Source: Bacteroides sp.
GTDB lineage: Bacteria > Bacteroidota > Bacteroidia > Bacteroidales > Bacteroidaceae
Assembly: GCA_021204375.1 (NCBI GenBank)
Contig: JAJPZL010000076.1
Span: 1 to 24,687 of the forward strand
Direction of reading: 5' to 3'
DNA: 24,687 bases
Shown here: positions 1 to 9,276 of the stretch, one piece after another
Position numbering within the stretch: position 1 is the first letter of the stretch
Layout: the number at the start of each line of letters is the position of its first letter
Made by a program: the position numbers and the translations under genes
The notes under the pieces: model-generated
The model's database searches: none
The model's input: only the letters and a program-made list of their open reading frames with translations
What the model was told of the DNA's origin: nothing

Positions 1-1
1 G

Positions 2-3000
2 TCATCTACAATGGCTGAATATATAGACGAATGGGCTGTGGCAGGACGTAAGAACATTTTTGGCGAGACCGTATTGGTTCAGGAGATGCAATCAGAGGGT
101 GGTGCAGCGGGTGCTGTTCACGGTTCTTTGCAGGCAGGTGCCCTAACTACTACCTATACGGCTTCACAGGGATTGCTCCTGATGATCCCCAATATGTATA
201 AAATCGCGGGTGAATTGTTACCCAGTGTATTCCACGTATCAGCACGTGCACTGGCCTCACACGCCCTATCTATCTTCGGTGACCACCAGGATGTAATGGC
301 TGTCCGCCAGACCGGTTTTGCGATGCTGGCAGAAGGTTCCGTACAGGAGGTAATGGACCTTGCGGCCGTAGCGCACCTGGCTACCATCAAGTCACGGGTT
401 CCGTTCCTGAACTTCTTTGATGGTTTCCGTACTTCGCACGAGATCCAGAAGATCGAAATGCTGGAGAACGAAGACCTGGCTCACCTGATCGACCAGGAAG
501 CACTGGCTGAATTCCGTGCCCGTGCGCTTAGCCCGGAAAATCCTGTTGCACGCGGTATGGCTGAGAACCCGGATGTATACTTCCAGCACAGAGAATCCTG
601 CAACAAATATTACGATGCTGTTCCCGAAATTGTGGAAGAGTATATGAGAGAACTCTCTGCCATCACCGGCCGTAAATATGGTCTGTTCGACTATTACGGT
701 GCAGAAGATGCAGACCGTGTGGTGATCGCGATGGGTTCGGCTACCGAAGCTGCCCGTGAAGCGATCGACTATATGACAGCACAGGGTGAGAAAGTGGGTC
801 TGGTGGCTGTACACCTGTATCGGCCCTTCTCTGCCAAACACTTCCTGGCTACTGTTCCTAAAACAGCAAAACGGATTGCTGTTCTTGACAGGACCAAAGA
901 ACCGGGTGCTACAGGCGAACCGTTGTTCTTAGATGTGAAGAACTGCTACTACGGAAAAGAGAATGCTCCGGTGATCGTGGGCGGACGGTATGGTCTCTCT
1001 TCGAAAGATATCACTCCGGCTCAGTTCGTATCCGTATTTGAGAACCTGGCTCTTCCGACTCCGAAAGATCAGTTCACGATCGGTATTGTGGATGATGTTA
1101 CCTTTACATCGCTTCCTCCGAAAGAAGAACTGGTATTGGATAGCGACGGAATATACGAAGCTAAATTCTACGGTCTGGGTTCCGACGGTACGGTAGGTGC
1201 CAATAAGAACTCCGTAAAAATTATCGGTGATAACACAGATAAATATTGCCAGGCATACTTCTCGTATGACTCTAAAAAGTCGGGTGGTTTCACCTGCTCG
1301 CACCTTCGTTTCGGGAACTCTCCGATCCGTTCGACCTATTTGGTAAATACACCGAACTTCGTTGCCTGCCACGTACAGGCTTACCTGAGAATGTATAATG
1401 TTACATGCGGTCTGCGTGAGAACGGTACCTTCCTGCTGAATACCATCTGGAACGAAGAGGAGTTGGCTGAGCATCTGCCGAACAAGGTAAAACGTTATTT
1501 TGCACAGAAAAATATCTCTGTTTACTATATTAATGCAACGGCGATCGCTCAGGAAATCGGACTGGGTAACCGTACCAACACGATCCTTCAGTCTGCCTTC
1601 TTCCGCATCACCCAGGTGATCTCGGTTGATCTGGCAATTGAACAGATGAAGAAATTCATCGTCAAATCTTACGGTAAGAAGGGTGAAGATATTGTGAACA
1701 AGAACTATGCAGCGGTTGACCGCGGTGGTGAATATAAACAACTCACTGTAGATCCGGCATGGGCTAACCTGGCTGACGAAGAGAACGAAGGAAGTAAAGC
1801 TCCGGAATTTATCGAGAACGTTGTAAAAGTGATCAATGCACAGAATGGCGACCTGCTTCCGGTCTCTACTTTTGTAGGTATCGAAGATGGTACCTGGCAA
1901 CAGGGTACTGCCAAATATGAAAAACGGGGTATGGCAGCCTTCGTTCCGACATGGATCTCCAGCAACTGTATCCAGTGTAACAAGTGTGCGTATATTTGTC
2001 CTCACGCTTCGGTCCGTCCGTTCGTACTGGATGAAGCAGAACAGGCGAAAGCTCCGTTCAACGATACCCTCAAGGCAGTAGGTAAAGTATTTGCCGGTAT
2101 GACCTTCCGTGTGCAGGTGGATGTACTGAACTGTTCGGGTTGCGGTAACTGTGTGGATGTGTGTCCGGGTAACAAACAGGGTAAAGCCCTTGAAATGGTT
2201 AGCCTGGAATCGCAGCTGGGTGAAGTACCTAACTGGGAATTCTGTGCGGAAGAGGTAAAGACCAAACAACACCTGGTAGATATCAAAGTCAATGTGAAGA
2301 ACTCTCAGTTCGCCACTCCGCTCTTCGAGTTCTCAGGAGCTTGTTCGGGTTGTGGGGAAACTCCGTATATAAAACTGATCTCTCAGCTGTTCGGTGATCG
2401 TGAAATGGTTACCAACGCTACCGGATGTTCTTCTATCTATTCGGGTTCCGTACCTTCTACTCCTTATACAAAGAATGAACAGGGAAGGGGTCCGGCATGG
2501 GCAAACTCACTGTTTGAAGACTTTGCAGAGTATGGTCTGGGTATGACCATGGCAGTTGAAAAGATGCGTGAACGCCTGGTTAAACTGATGACCCAGGCTC
2601 AGAGCTGCGACTGCTGTTCGGAAGAGTTGAAAGAGTTGTTCCGTGAATGGATAGGCAGCATGAATGATGCAGCAAAAACCATCGAACTGGAAGCGAAGAT
2701 CACTCCGCTGGTGAAAGCCTGCGACTGCGACCTGTGCAAGGAGATTGCATCCCTGAGCAAATACCTGATCAAGAAGTCACAGTGGATCATCGGTGGTGAC
2801 GGTGCTGCTTACGATATCGGTTTCGGTGGTCTTGACCATGTACTGGCATCCGGCAAGAATGTGAATGTACTGGTTGTGGATACGGAGGTTTACTCCAACA
2901 CAGGAGGCCAGTCTTCCAAGGCTACTCCGGTAGGTGCTATCGCTAAGTTTGCTGCATCCGGTAAGAGGATTCGTAAAAAAGACCTCGGTCTGATGGCCTC

Positions 3001-3448
3001 TACGTACGGGTATGTATATGTAGCCCAGATCGCAATGGGTGCTGACCAGGCTCAGACGCTGAAAGCGATCCGCGAAGCTGAAGCGTATGACGGACCTTCA
3101 CTGATTATTGCGTATGCACCTTGTATCAACCACGGTATCCGTCAGGGTATGGGTAAAGCACAGGCTGAGCAGGCTGCTGCGGTTAAATGTGGTTACTGGC
3201 ACCTGTGGCGTTACAACCCGGCACTGGAAGCTGAAGGAAAGAATCCGTTCACCCTGGATAGCAAAGAGCCGAACTGGGATAACTTCGAGAACTTCCTCAA
3301 AGGCGAGATACGTTATACTTCGCTGTTAAAACAGTATCCGGAAGAGGCTGCCGATCTGTTTGCGGCTGCTAAGGAAAACGCCAAATGGAGATATAACAAC
3401 TACAAGCGTCTGGCTAAACAGCAGTGGGGTGTTGACCTGGAAGATTAA
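2..3448 (+). CDS. nifJ: Pyruvate:ferredoxin (flavodoxin) oxidoreductase, 5'-truncated by the window edge
   Basis: Oxidatively decarboxylates pyruvate to acetyl-CoA and CO2 in the cytoplasm, passing electrons to ferredoxin or flavodoxin. The frame is open from base 2 and reads SSTMAEYIDEW, matching the internal PSSTMAEY region of the family, so the ATG at 11 is not the start; roughly 35 N-terminal residues lie outside the window. Visible in order, numbered from that Met: the pyruvate-binding N-terminal domains; two 4Fe-4S ferredoxin motifs, CIQCNKCAYICP (about residue 653) and CSGCGNCVDVCP (about 708); the CSGCGE cysteines of the TPP-domain cluster (about 777); the TPP domain with GGDGAAYDIGFGG (about 927) and NTGGQSSKATP. 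About 1,180 residues in total is normal for the one-chain enzyme. No internal stop or frameshift. The residue after GDG is Ala, where many homologues have Trp. A terminator follows. The assignment is very secure. Confidence 0.97.
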   Translation, partial: SSTMAEYIDEWAVAGRKNIFGETVLVQEMQSEGGAAGAVHGSLQAGALTTTYTASQGLLLMIPNMYKIAGELLPSVFHVSARALASHALSIFGDHQDVMAVRQTGFAMLAEGSVQEVMDLAAVAHLATIKSRVPFLNFFDGFRTSHEIQKIEMLENEDLAHLIDQEALAEFRARALSPENPVARGMAENPDVYFQHRESCNKYYDAVPEIVEEYMRELSAITGRKYGLFDYYGAEDADRVVIAMGSATEAAREAIDYMTAQGEKVGLVAVHLYRPFSAKHFLATVPKTAKRIAVLDRTKEPGATGEPLFLDVKNCYYGKENAPVIVGGRYGLSSKDITPAQFVSVFENLALPTPKDQFTIGIVDDVTFTSLPPKEELVLDSDGIYEAKFYGLGSDGTVGANKNSVKIIGDNTDKYCQAYFSYDSKKSGGFTCSHLRFGNSPIRSTYLVNTPNFVACHVQAYLRMYNVTCGLRENGTFLLNTIWNEEELAEHLPNKVKRYFAQKNISVYYINATAIAQEIGLGNRTNTILQSAFFRITQVISVDLAIEQMKKFIVKSYGKKGEDIVNKNYAAVDRGGEYKQLTVDPAWANLADEENEGSKAPEFIENVVKVINAQNGDLLPVSTFVGIEDGTWQQGTAKYEKRGMAAFVPTWISSNCIQCNKCAYICPHASVRPFVLDEAEQAKAPFNDTLKAVGKVFAGMTFRVQVDVLNCSGCGNCVDVCPGNKQGKALEMVSLESQLGEVPNWEFCAEEVKTKQHLVDIKVNVKNSQFATPLFEFSGACSGCGETPYIKLISQLFGDREMVTNATGCSSIYSGSVPSTPYTKNEQGRGPAWANSLFEDFAEYGLGMTMAVEKMRERLVKLMTQAQSCDCCSEELKELFREWIGSMNDAAKTIELEAKITPLVKACDCDLCKEIASLSKYLIKKSQWIIGGDGAAYDIGFGGLDHVLASGKNVNVLVVDTEVYSNTGGQSSKATPVGAIAKFAASGKRIRKKDLGLMASTYGYVYVAQIAMGADQAQTLKAIREAEAYDGPSLIIAYAPCINHGIRQGMGKAQAEQAAAVKCGYWHLWRYNPALEAEGKNPFTLDSKEPNWDNFENFLKGEIRYTSLLKQYPEEAADLFAAAKENAKWRYNNYKRLAKQQWGVDLED

Positions 3449-3472
3449 TTGATCCATGTGATCCATCATAAA

Positions 3473-3506
3473 AAGGGCTGTCCGTAAGTGGGCAGCCCTT
3501 CTTTTA
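3473..3506 (+). terminator. Rho-independent terminator after nifJ
   Basis: AAGGGCTG (3473-3480) pairs with CAGCCCTT (3493-3500). The stem extends inward by TCC/GGG, including a G-U pair, over a six-base loop, and is followed by CTTTTA. It starts 25 bases after the nifJ stop, so nifJ is probably transcribed separately from the next gene. Confidence 0.85.
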
Positions 3507-3593
3507 TATATCCCCCGATATCATTCACCACCGTTATGCAATAATTTCCCTCAAATAACCGGGCTACCGGAAGGAATATCCGGATAAACTTTA

Positions 3594-3601
3594 TACCTTT
3601 A
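3594..3601 (+). promoter_or_regulatory. Possible Bacteroidetes -7 box before ldhA
   Basis: TACCTTTA resembles the Bacteroidetes -7 consensus TAnnTTTG at seven of eight positions and lies 28 bases before the ldhA ATG, after the nifJ terminator. I see no clear -33 TTTG at the right distance. A four-codon reading frame (ATG, three Lys codons, TAA; 3611-3625) sits between this box and the gene and is probably chance. Confidence 0.3.
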
Positions 3602-3628
3602 GGGGTGTTTATGAAAAAAAAGTAAGTT

Positions 3629-4627
3629 ATGTCTTTTACAATCGCATTTTTCGGTACACAGCCTTATGACGAGGCCTCCTTCAATGAGATCAACATTAAG
3701 TACGGGTTTGAGATAAAATATTTCAAAGGACACCTGAACCTCCACAATGTAGTGCTGACCAAAGGTGTGGATGCCGTATGTATCTTTGTAAACGATTCGA
3801 TCGATACCGCTATTATTGATGCATTGGTGGATAACGGGGTGCATATACTGGCGCTGCGATGTGCAGGATATAATAATGTAGATATTACCTCTGCGCAGGG
3901 CAGGCTGAAAGTGGTACGGGTACCTGCCTACTCGCCTTATGCTGTGGCAGAGCATACGGTAGCCCTGATGCTTTCGCTCAACCGGAAAATTCCCCGTGCC
4001 GCCTGGCGCACTCGCGACGGGAACTTCTCCCTGAACGGATTACTGGGGTTTGATATGCATGGAAAGACAGCGGGTATTATCGGTACCGGAAAGATCGCCA
4101 AAGTACTGATCCATATCCTGCGGGGATTGTGTATGAATATTTTAGCCTACGACATTTACCCGGATCATAATTTTGCGCGGGAGAACCAGGTGGTTTATAC
4201 GAGCCTGGATGAACTCTATCGTTACTCAGATATCATCTCCCTGCACTGCCCGCTTACACCCGAAACGAAATACCTGATCAATGATTACTCGATCAGCAAG
4301 ATGAAGGATGGAGTGATGATCATCAATACCGGACGCGGACAGCTGATCCATACGACCGCCCTGATCGAGGGATTGAAGAACAAAAAGATAGGTTCGGCCG
4401 GACTGGATGTATACGAAGAGGAGAACGAGTACTTTTACGAAGACCAGTCAGACCGCATTATTGATGATGATGTACTGGCGCGCCTGCTCTCCTTTAACAA
4501 TGTAATTGTAACGTCTCACCAGGCTTTCTTTACCCGGGAGGCATTGGAGAATATAGCTTCCACGACTTTACAAAATATACAGGATTTTATCAGTGGAAAG
4601 GTATTGATCAATGAAGTAACCGTGTAA
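3629..4627 (+). CDS. ldhA: D-lactate dehydrogenase (NAD-dependent 2-hydroxyacid dehydrogenase)
   Basis: Reduces pyruvate to D-lactate with NADH in the cytoplasm, a fermentative NAD-regenerating step that fits beside nifJ, since both consume pyruvate. The 332 residues are the normal length. The Rossmann nucleotide motif is GIIGTGKIAKV (about residues 149-159), with Ala where many homologues have the third Gly. The family catalytic triad is visible: Arg236 in NTGRG, Glu265 in DVYEEE and His297 in TSHQAF, matching E. coli LdhA Arg235/Glu264/His296. The substrate-side YSPYAVAEHTVAL segment (101-113) is typical of the D-LDH branch rather than glycerate or phosphoglycerate dehydrogenases. Start chosen at 3629 because the conserved N-terminal strand FTIAFFGTQPYD follows directly. 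The gene is intact, unlike everything downstream until susD. A closely related 2-hydroxyacid dehydrogenase is the only real alternative. Confidence 0.93.
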   Translation: MSFTIAFFGTQPYDEASFNEINIKYGFEIKYFKGHLNLHNVVLTKGVDAVCIFVNDSIDTAIIDALVDNGVHILALRCAGYNNVDITSAQGRLKVVRVPAYSPYAVAEHTVALMLSLNRKIPRAAWRTRDGNFSLNGLLGFDMHGKTAGIIGTGKIAKVLIHILRGLCMNILAYDIYPDHNFARENQVVYTSLDELYRYSDIISLHCPLTPETKYLINDYSISKMKDGVMIINTGRGQLIHTTALIEGLKNKKIGSAGLDVYEEENEYFYEDQSDRIIDDDVLARLLSFNNVIVTSHQAFFTREALENIASTTLQNIQDFISGKVLINEVTV

Positions 4628-4666
4628 GCAGAACTTAGTATCTCGTTCCATTCCTATACAACAGGC

Positions 4667-4681
4667 ACTTATAAAATAAGT
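4667..4681. promoter_or_regulatory. Perfect AT-rich dyad between ldhA and the regulator gene
   Basis: ACTTAT-AAA-ATAAGT is a perfect 6-3-6 palindrome, 40 bases after the ldhA stop and about 89 bases before the regulator ATG. Its position would suit an operator for the regulator gene. The symmetry is seen; the function is inferred. A palindrome of this size in AT-rich DNA can arise by chance. Confidence 0.3.
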
Positions 4682-4748
4682 AAGGAAAAACACCCGGGAA
4701 CAGTTAATTTATAGCTATGTTTCAGCTTTTAACGGAGGCACTGTTTGT

Positions 4749-4756
4749 ATCTTTAA
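4749..4756 (+). promoter_or_regulatory. Possible -7 promoter box of the regulator gene
   Basis: TATCTTTA fits the Bacteroidetes TAnnTTTG -7 box at seven of eight positions and lies 13 bases before the regulator ATG at 4770. No convincing -33 element is seen. So close to the start codon, the transcript leader would be very short. Confidence 0.25.
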
Positions 4757-4769
4757 AGAAATAAACCTG

Positions 4770-6371
4770 ATGAAAAAACTACTCATATTTATCTATTTAA
4801 TAGGAGCTCCTTTTTTTGAGATTTATCCGGCCGGCAGAATAGATTCTCTCCTGAAAGTCCTGGACCAGACACTCAGTGAACGGGCTGTATATGAAGAGAA
4901 AAAAGAGGCGGATATATGCGGATTGAAACAGCAAAAAAAATAAACTCCGGGACTTAACAAGTATATATTATATAAATAATGAGATCATTTCTCACTACCA
5001 GACCTTAATTTGTGACTCAGCCGAATGTTATATTCATGAAAATATAGAAATTACCCAAAAACTCGGGAATGATGCTCTGTTGAATGAAAGCAGGCTTGAA
5101 CTGGCGTTCGTCTACTCCCTCTCAGGTTTGTTCATCCAGGCTCACGGGATACTCAGGTCGGTTGTGTACGAGACTCTTCCCGGCTATTTAAAATGCAGGT
5201 ATTGCTGGACCTACATCCGATATTACGAAAACCTGATCAAATATACGGCCGACGCAAAATATTCCGGACCATATATGGAAGAAATTAATTTTTACCGGAA
5301 TGAAGTGATCGGTTTACTGGATAGTGAATCGGATGAATATAACAAAGAATATGCCTTCCGGTTGCAGGAGGCCGGTAATTATCAGGAGGCCCTTAAGTTA
5401 CTGCTTACCTCCTTTGGGAAAAAACAACCCGAAACACATGCTTATGCGATGGCAGCCATGAGCCTGGCAAAAGTGTATGCTTTGGCAGGGAATGAAGAAG
5501 AGGAAAAGTATTATTTACTGCTGGCCGCTATTACCGATACTCAGCTGGCCGTTAAAGAGAACGAGGCTTTACTTTCGCTGGCTACCAGGCTTTACCAGGA
5601 CGGCAGGACGAACCGCGTTTATACGTATATTAAAGTAGCCCTGGAAGATGCTAATTTTTTCAATTCCCGTTTTAAGAACAGCGTTATTGCACGGGTACAA
5701 CCCATTATTGAAAACACCTACCTGCAAAAAAAATAGAGCACCAGAAACAAAACCTGCGTCTGTATGCTGTTTTTATCACGTTGATCGTTATTGCCCTGGT
5801 CATCGCTTTGTACTTCAATTATAATCAAAAGAAGATCATCATACGGACCAGAGAGGTTCTTTTGCAGAAAAACGAAGAATTGATAGAACTTAATAAACGG
5901 CTGGATGAGGCGAATATCATAAAAGAGAAATACATCGGATACTTTATCAATCAAAACTCTGTTTACATTGACAAGCTGGAACGATACAGGAAAGATGTAA
6001 CCCTCAAGATCAAAGCGGGGCTGATCCATGAACTGTATAAATCCTCCTCCGGTAGTTTTGAGAAAGAGATGGAAGATATTTATACAAACTTCAATAAAGC
6101 CTTCCTGGAACTCTATCCTGACTTTGTAGAAAAATTCAATTTATTGCTAAAGCCTGATAAACGATTTAATCTACCGAAATCACAACTCAATGCTGAGTTA
6201 CGTATTTTTGCCCTGATCCGTTTAGGGATCACGGATGTGGCTCAGATCGCTTTGCAACTTCGCCTCTCCACACAGACAATCTATAACTATAAAAGCAAAA
6301 TAAAAAAGAACGCGATAACGGAAGGTGATCTGTTTGAAGAGCAGGTAAAAAAGATCGGTTCGCTTTTTTGA
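4770..6371 (+). pseudogene. TPR-transmembrane-HTH regulator (DUF6377 type), broken by two frameshifts in A8 tracts
   Basis: Probable membrane-bound PUL regulator. The N-terminus (MKKLLIFIYLIGAPFF) looks like a signal peptide. The family opening IDSLLKVLDQTLSERAVYEEKK follows, but the frame stops at 4941-4943 in an A8 tract (4933-4940). It resumes in another frame at about 4937 and runs through helical TPR-like repeats (best visible in 5080-5736), then breaks again at a second A8 tract (5726-5733, stop TAG 5734-5736). The third piece holds a transmembrane segment (AVFITLIVIALVIALYF, about 5766-5816), a coiled coil (5825-5940) and a C-terminal LuxR-like helix-turn-helix (AELRIFALIRLGITD, then LSTQTIYNYKSKIKK, 6194-6308). 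Joined, the pieces give about 533 residues, the usual length. Family members sit beside PULs; sensing by the TPR part and DNA binding by the HTH are inferred. Slippage at the A8 tracts could in principle restore the frame. Confidence 0.8.
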
Positions 6372-6399
6372 GCCGGAATTTGCCCTCCGGGACTCTTTT
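6370..6399 (+). terminator. Probable terminator after the regulator gene
   Basis: CCGGA (6373-6377) pairs with TCCGG (6386-6390). The stem is extended by GAG/CTC across a two-base bulge and is followed by TTTT. It overlaps the regulator stop codon and separates that gene from the GH38 gene. Confidence 0.5.
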
Positions 6400-6494
6400 C
6401 TATCTATTCATCCTTACCTTAAATATCCCGTTAAAACGTTACAGGATTCAGCAGTGACAACGCTTTTTCCTTTAAAAGTGCCTCTACGCTATTT

Positions 6495-6510
6495 ACTAAA
6501 TCCATTTAGT
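6495..6510. promoter_or_regulatory. Palindrome upstream of the GH38 gene
   Basis: ACTAAAT-CC-ATTTAGT is a perfect 7-2-7 dyad in the 291-base gap between the regulator and the GH38 gene. It may be an operator or a small hairpin. I see no coding sequence in this gap (6372-6662). Confidence 0.35.
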
Positions 6511-6529
6511 TTAAAAACATAAAACACTA

Positions 6530-6558
6530 ATTAACAGAGATATATCCTTTCTGTTAAT
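6530..6558. promoter_or_regulatory. Inverted repeat upstream of the GH38 gene, possible operator
   Basis: ATTAACAGA (6530-6538) and TCTGTTAAT (6550-6558) are perfect inverted copies separated by 11 bases; extending two bases inward gives 10 matches of 11. The site lies about 45 bases upstream of a candidate -7 box, a good place for a regulator bound by an HTH dimer. Function is inferred. Confidence 0.4.
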
Positions 6559-6603
6559 CTACTTTGCTCTCTACTACGGATATCACTCCTACCTTTTAGC
6601 TAC

Positions 6604-6611
6604 TACATTTG
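6604..6611 (+). promoter_or_regulatory. Candidate -7 promoter box for the GH38-GH92 unit
   Basis: TACATTTG matches the Bacteroidetes TAnnTTTG consensus exactly, 52 bases before the GH38 ATG. A TTTG occurs at 6563-6566, but the spacing (about 38 bases) is longer than the usual 19-21, so the -33 element is weak or absent, as at activator-dependent PUL promoters. Confidence 0.5.
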
Positions 6612-6662
6612 TAACAGCAGTTTTTTTGCATCATTCAGTCTGATACTTAATTTATATAAACC

Positions 6663-9206
6663 ATGAAACACACCTTTTTTATACTACTATCCTGTGTAGT
6701 ATATACCCTGGTCTACGGACAGCAAGTCTATTTTGTGGATAGATACCACGGAGGTATCTATGGTCATTATCCGGTGGAATGGAAAACCCGCTATATAACA
6801 GAGCTGCTCTCGGAATATCCCTGGTGGAGAATGGGCCTGGAAATAGAACCCGAGACCTGGGATACGGTAGCAGTAAGAACACCGGAAGATTATGAACGTT
6901 TCCGCAGGATCGCAACCGATAAACGGGTAGAATTCACCAACCCTGCTTATGCTCAACCTTACTGTTATAATGTATCCGGAGAGAGTATTATACGCCACTT
7001 TGGCTACGGTATCCAAAGTATTCGGAACCATTTTCCGGAAGTTGAATTTGTCACCTATGTGGTAGAAGAGCCGTGCTTTACCAGTAGCCTGCCACAAATA
7101 CTGACTCAATTTGGTTTCAGGTATGTCGTACTGAAATGTCTCAATACCTGTTGGGGAGGATACACGGCACCGTATGGGGATAAGTTGGTGAACTGGACCG
7201 GGCCGGATGGTAGTTCCATACTCACTGTACCCAGGTATGCCTGTGAGGAGCTGGAGCCTAATTCCGTATGGCAGACTACCGCCTGGGGCAATGAAACCGG
7301 TTACCTGCAAGCCTGTTTCAACGATGGAATAGAGCATCCGGTGGGTATGACTTATCAGGATGCGGGTTGGAGAAGAGTCCCCTGGATAGGTACGGGAGAC
7401 AGCATTAAAAATAACTCTGTCTATGTTACGTGGAGAGAATATTTTGAATAGATATCCAACGGTAGAACGGATGATAATTACCACCTTTCACAGGAAGATA
7501 TCCGTGTCAGCCTGATGTGGGGTAGCCAGATCCTGCAACGGATAGCCAGACAGGTACGTCAATCCGAGAACAACCTGGTCATGGCTGAGAAGATGGGTGT
7601 AATAGCCAATCTTTCTAACGGATACCGCTACAAACAGGAAGATCTGGACGAGGCATGGCGTACTTTAATGTTAGCCCAGCATCACGACTCATGGATCGTA
7701 CCTTATAATCGTTTACACGGACAGAAGACATGGGCCGATGAAATTCGGGACTGGACCCAGGCGACCAACCTGGCCTGCGGTAATATCCTAAAAGAAGCAT
7801 CGGATAGCTTTACAACCGGTAAAACCGGTACAAAGAGGACCTATCTCCGGGTATACAATACGCTGGGTGTTCCCAAGCGTGAAATAGTCTCTGCGGAACT
7901 GCCCGGGAACTTTACGGGAGTGAACCTGAAGGTTACGGATGCCACCGGTAAGAGAACAGAAACCTTTATTAAAACGGAAGATAGCAGATCGTTTCTCGTA
8001 TTCGAAGCAGAGGTGCCCGCTTTCGGATATGCTATCTATTATGTGGTACCCGATAAAAGAGCAGGAAACAGACGTAAGATCGAATCCGCAGCAGGAGAGG
8101 AGGAAATAGTACTGAAGAACAGTATGTACCGGATCGTCATTGATCCGTTAAAAGGGGGTGTTATTAAAAGCCTTATAGCTAAAAAAGAGGGTAACAGAGA
8201 GTTTTCAGATAACAACAGCGAATTTAACATCGGCGAACTACACGGGTTCTTCTATGACGAAGGTTTGTTCCATTCGTCCATAGAAAAGCCTGCCGTAGTG
8301 TCCGTCGTGCAGGAGAATCCTTTCGAAAAAAGTGTCCGGATAGAGGGAGAGATAGCTTCGCATCCTTTTACCCAGACCATTATCATCCAAGAAGGGCAAC
8401 GAAAAATAGATTTTGACCTTACTATCGACTGGAAGAGCAATGTGGGTATCGGTGAATATTATCAGACCGATGCCTACGCTAATAACCGCCGGGCCTTCTA
8501 CGACGACCGGTTCAAACTCAATGTACTTTTTCCCGTAGATCTGAATGCACCCGTTCTCTATAAAAATGCTCCTTTTGATGTTTGCCGCAGTGAACTGGAG
8601 AACACACATTTCAATACCTGGGATGGGATCAAACACACTATAATCTTAAATTGGGTGGATCTTACAAATCAAAAAGGTGAATATGGCTTTTCGCTGCTCT
8701 CAGACCACACGACTTCCTACTCGTACGGAGAAAATTTCCCACTTGGACTTACCGTACAGTTCTCCGGGAACGGCCTGTGGGGCCGTGATTATCCCATTGA
8801 AGGCCCGACCCATATCCGGTTTGCAGTGATCCCTCACAGCAAAGAGTGGAATACTTCTCATATTCATACTGAGAGCCTGCGATGGGATGAACCGCTCATT
8901 CCCTCCTTCCAAAGGGAGGCAAAGCCTGAAAATATTTCGTTGATAAATGTGGAGGAAACCGGTTATGAAATAGTAACCTCGTATTTGTGTGACGAAGGTA
9001 TCATTATGAGACTCTTCAATGCCGACGGAAATGATTCTCCCAAAGTTATAAAGTTCGGCACTTCTCTATCGAAAGTGGCAGAAACAGACCTGAACGGGAA
9101 TACATTATCTACTCTTCCTACCCTATATACAGAAGAGGGAACAGAGGTGGAAGTAGCCATGCCCCGTTTCGGATTGAAAACCCTGAAATTAATAACGAAT
9201 GAGTGA
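6663..9206 (+). pseudogene. GH38-type alpha-mannosidase, secreted, interrupted by one TAG
   Basis: Predicted alpha-mannosidase acting on alpha-mannosides in the periplasm or at the surface. A signal peptide (FFILLSCVVYTLVYG) is followed by the N-terminal catalytic domain (YHGGIYGHYP, about residue 28; VEEPCFTSSLPQILTQFGF, about residue 134). A stop TAG at 7449-7451 falls after WREYFE. The same frame continues at once with ISNGRTDDNYHLSQED, then SLMWGSQILQRIA, the metal-site motif AQHHDSW (7674-7694) and C-terminal beta-rich domains to the TGA at 9204-9206. Without the TAG the protein would be 847 residues, full length. The lost codon was most likely CAG or AAG. The segment that usually holds the GH38 nucleophile Asp (DP) reads EEP here, so the family fit is to a distant Bacteroidetes branch. 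The gene ends just before the GH92 gene on the same strand. Confidence 0.82.
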
Positions 9207-9276
9207 TAAAGAGGTGAAAAGAAAGCTTACTCAGAGAGGTAATATACAGTCTGTCAATTATAAACAAATAAAATAT

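Noticed and set aside
3611..3625. Four-codon leader (Met plus three Lys, stop) just before ldhA
   Set aside because: Too short to support; a start codon next to an A-run arises easily, and no attenuator-like structure follows.
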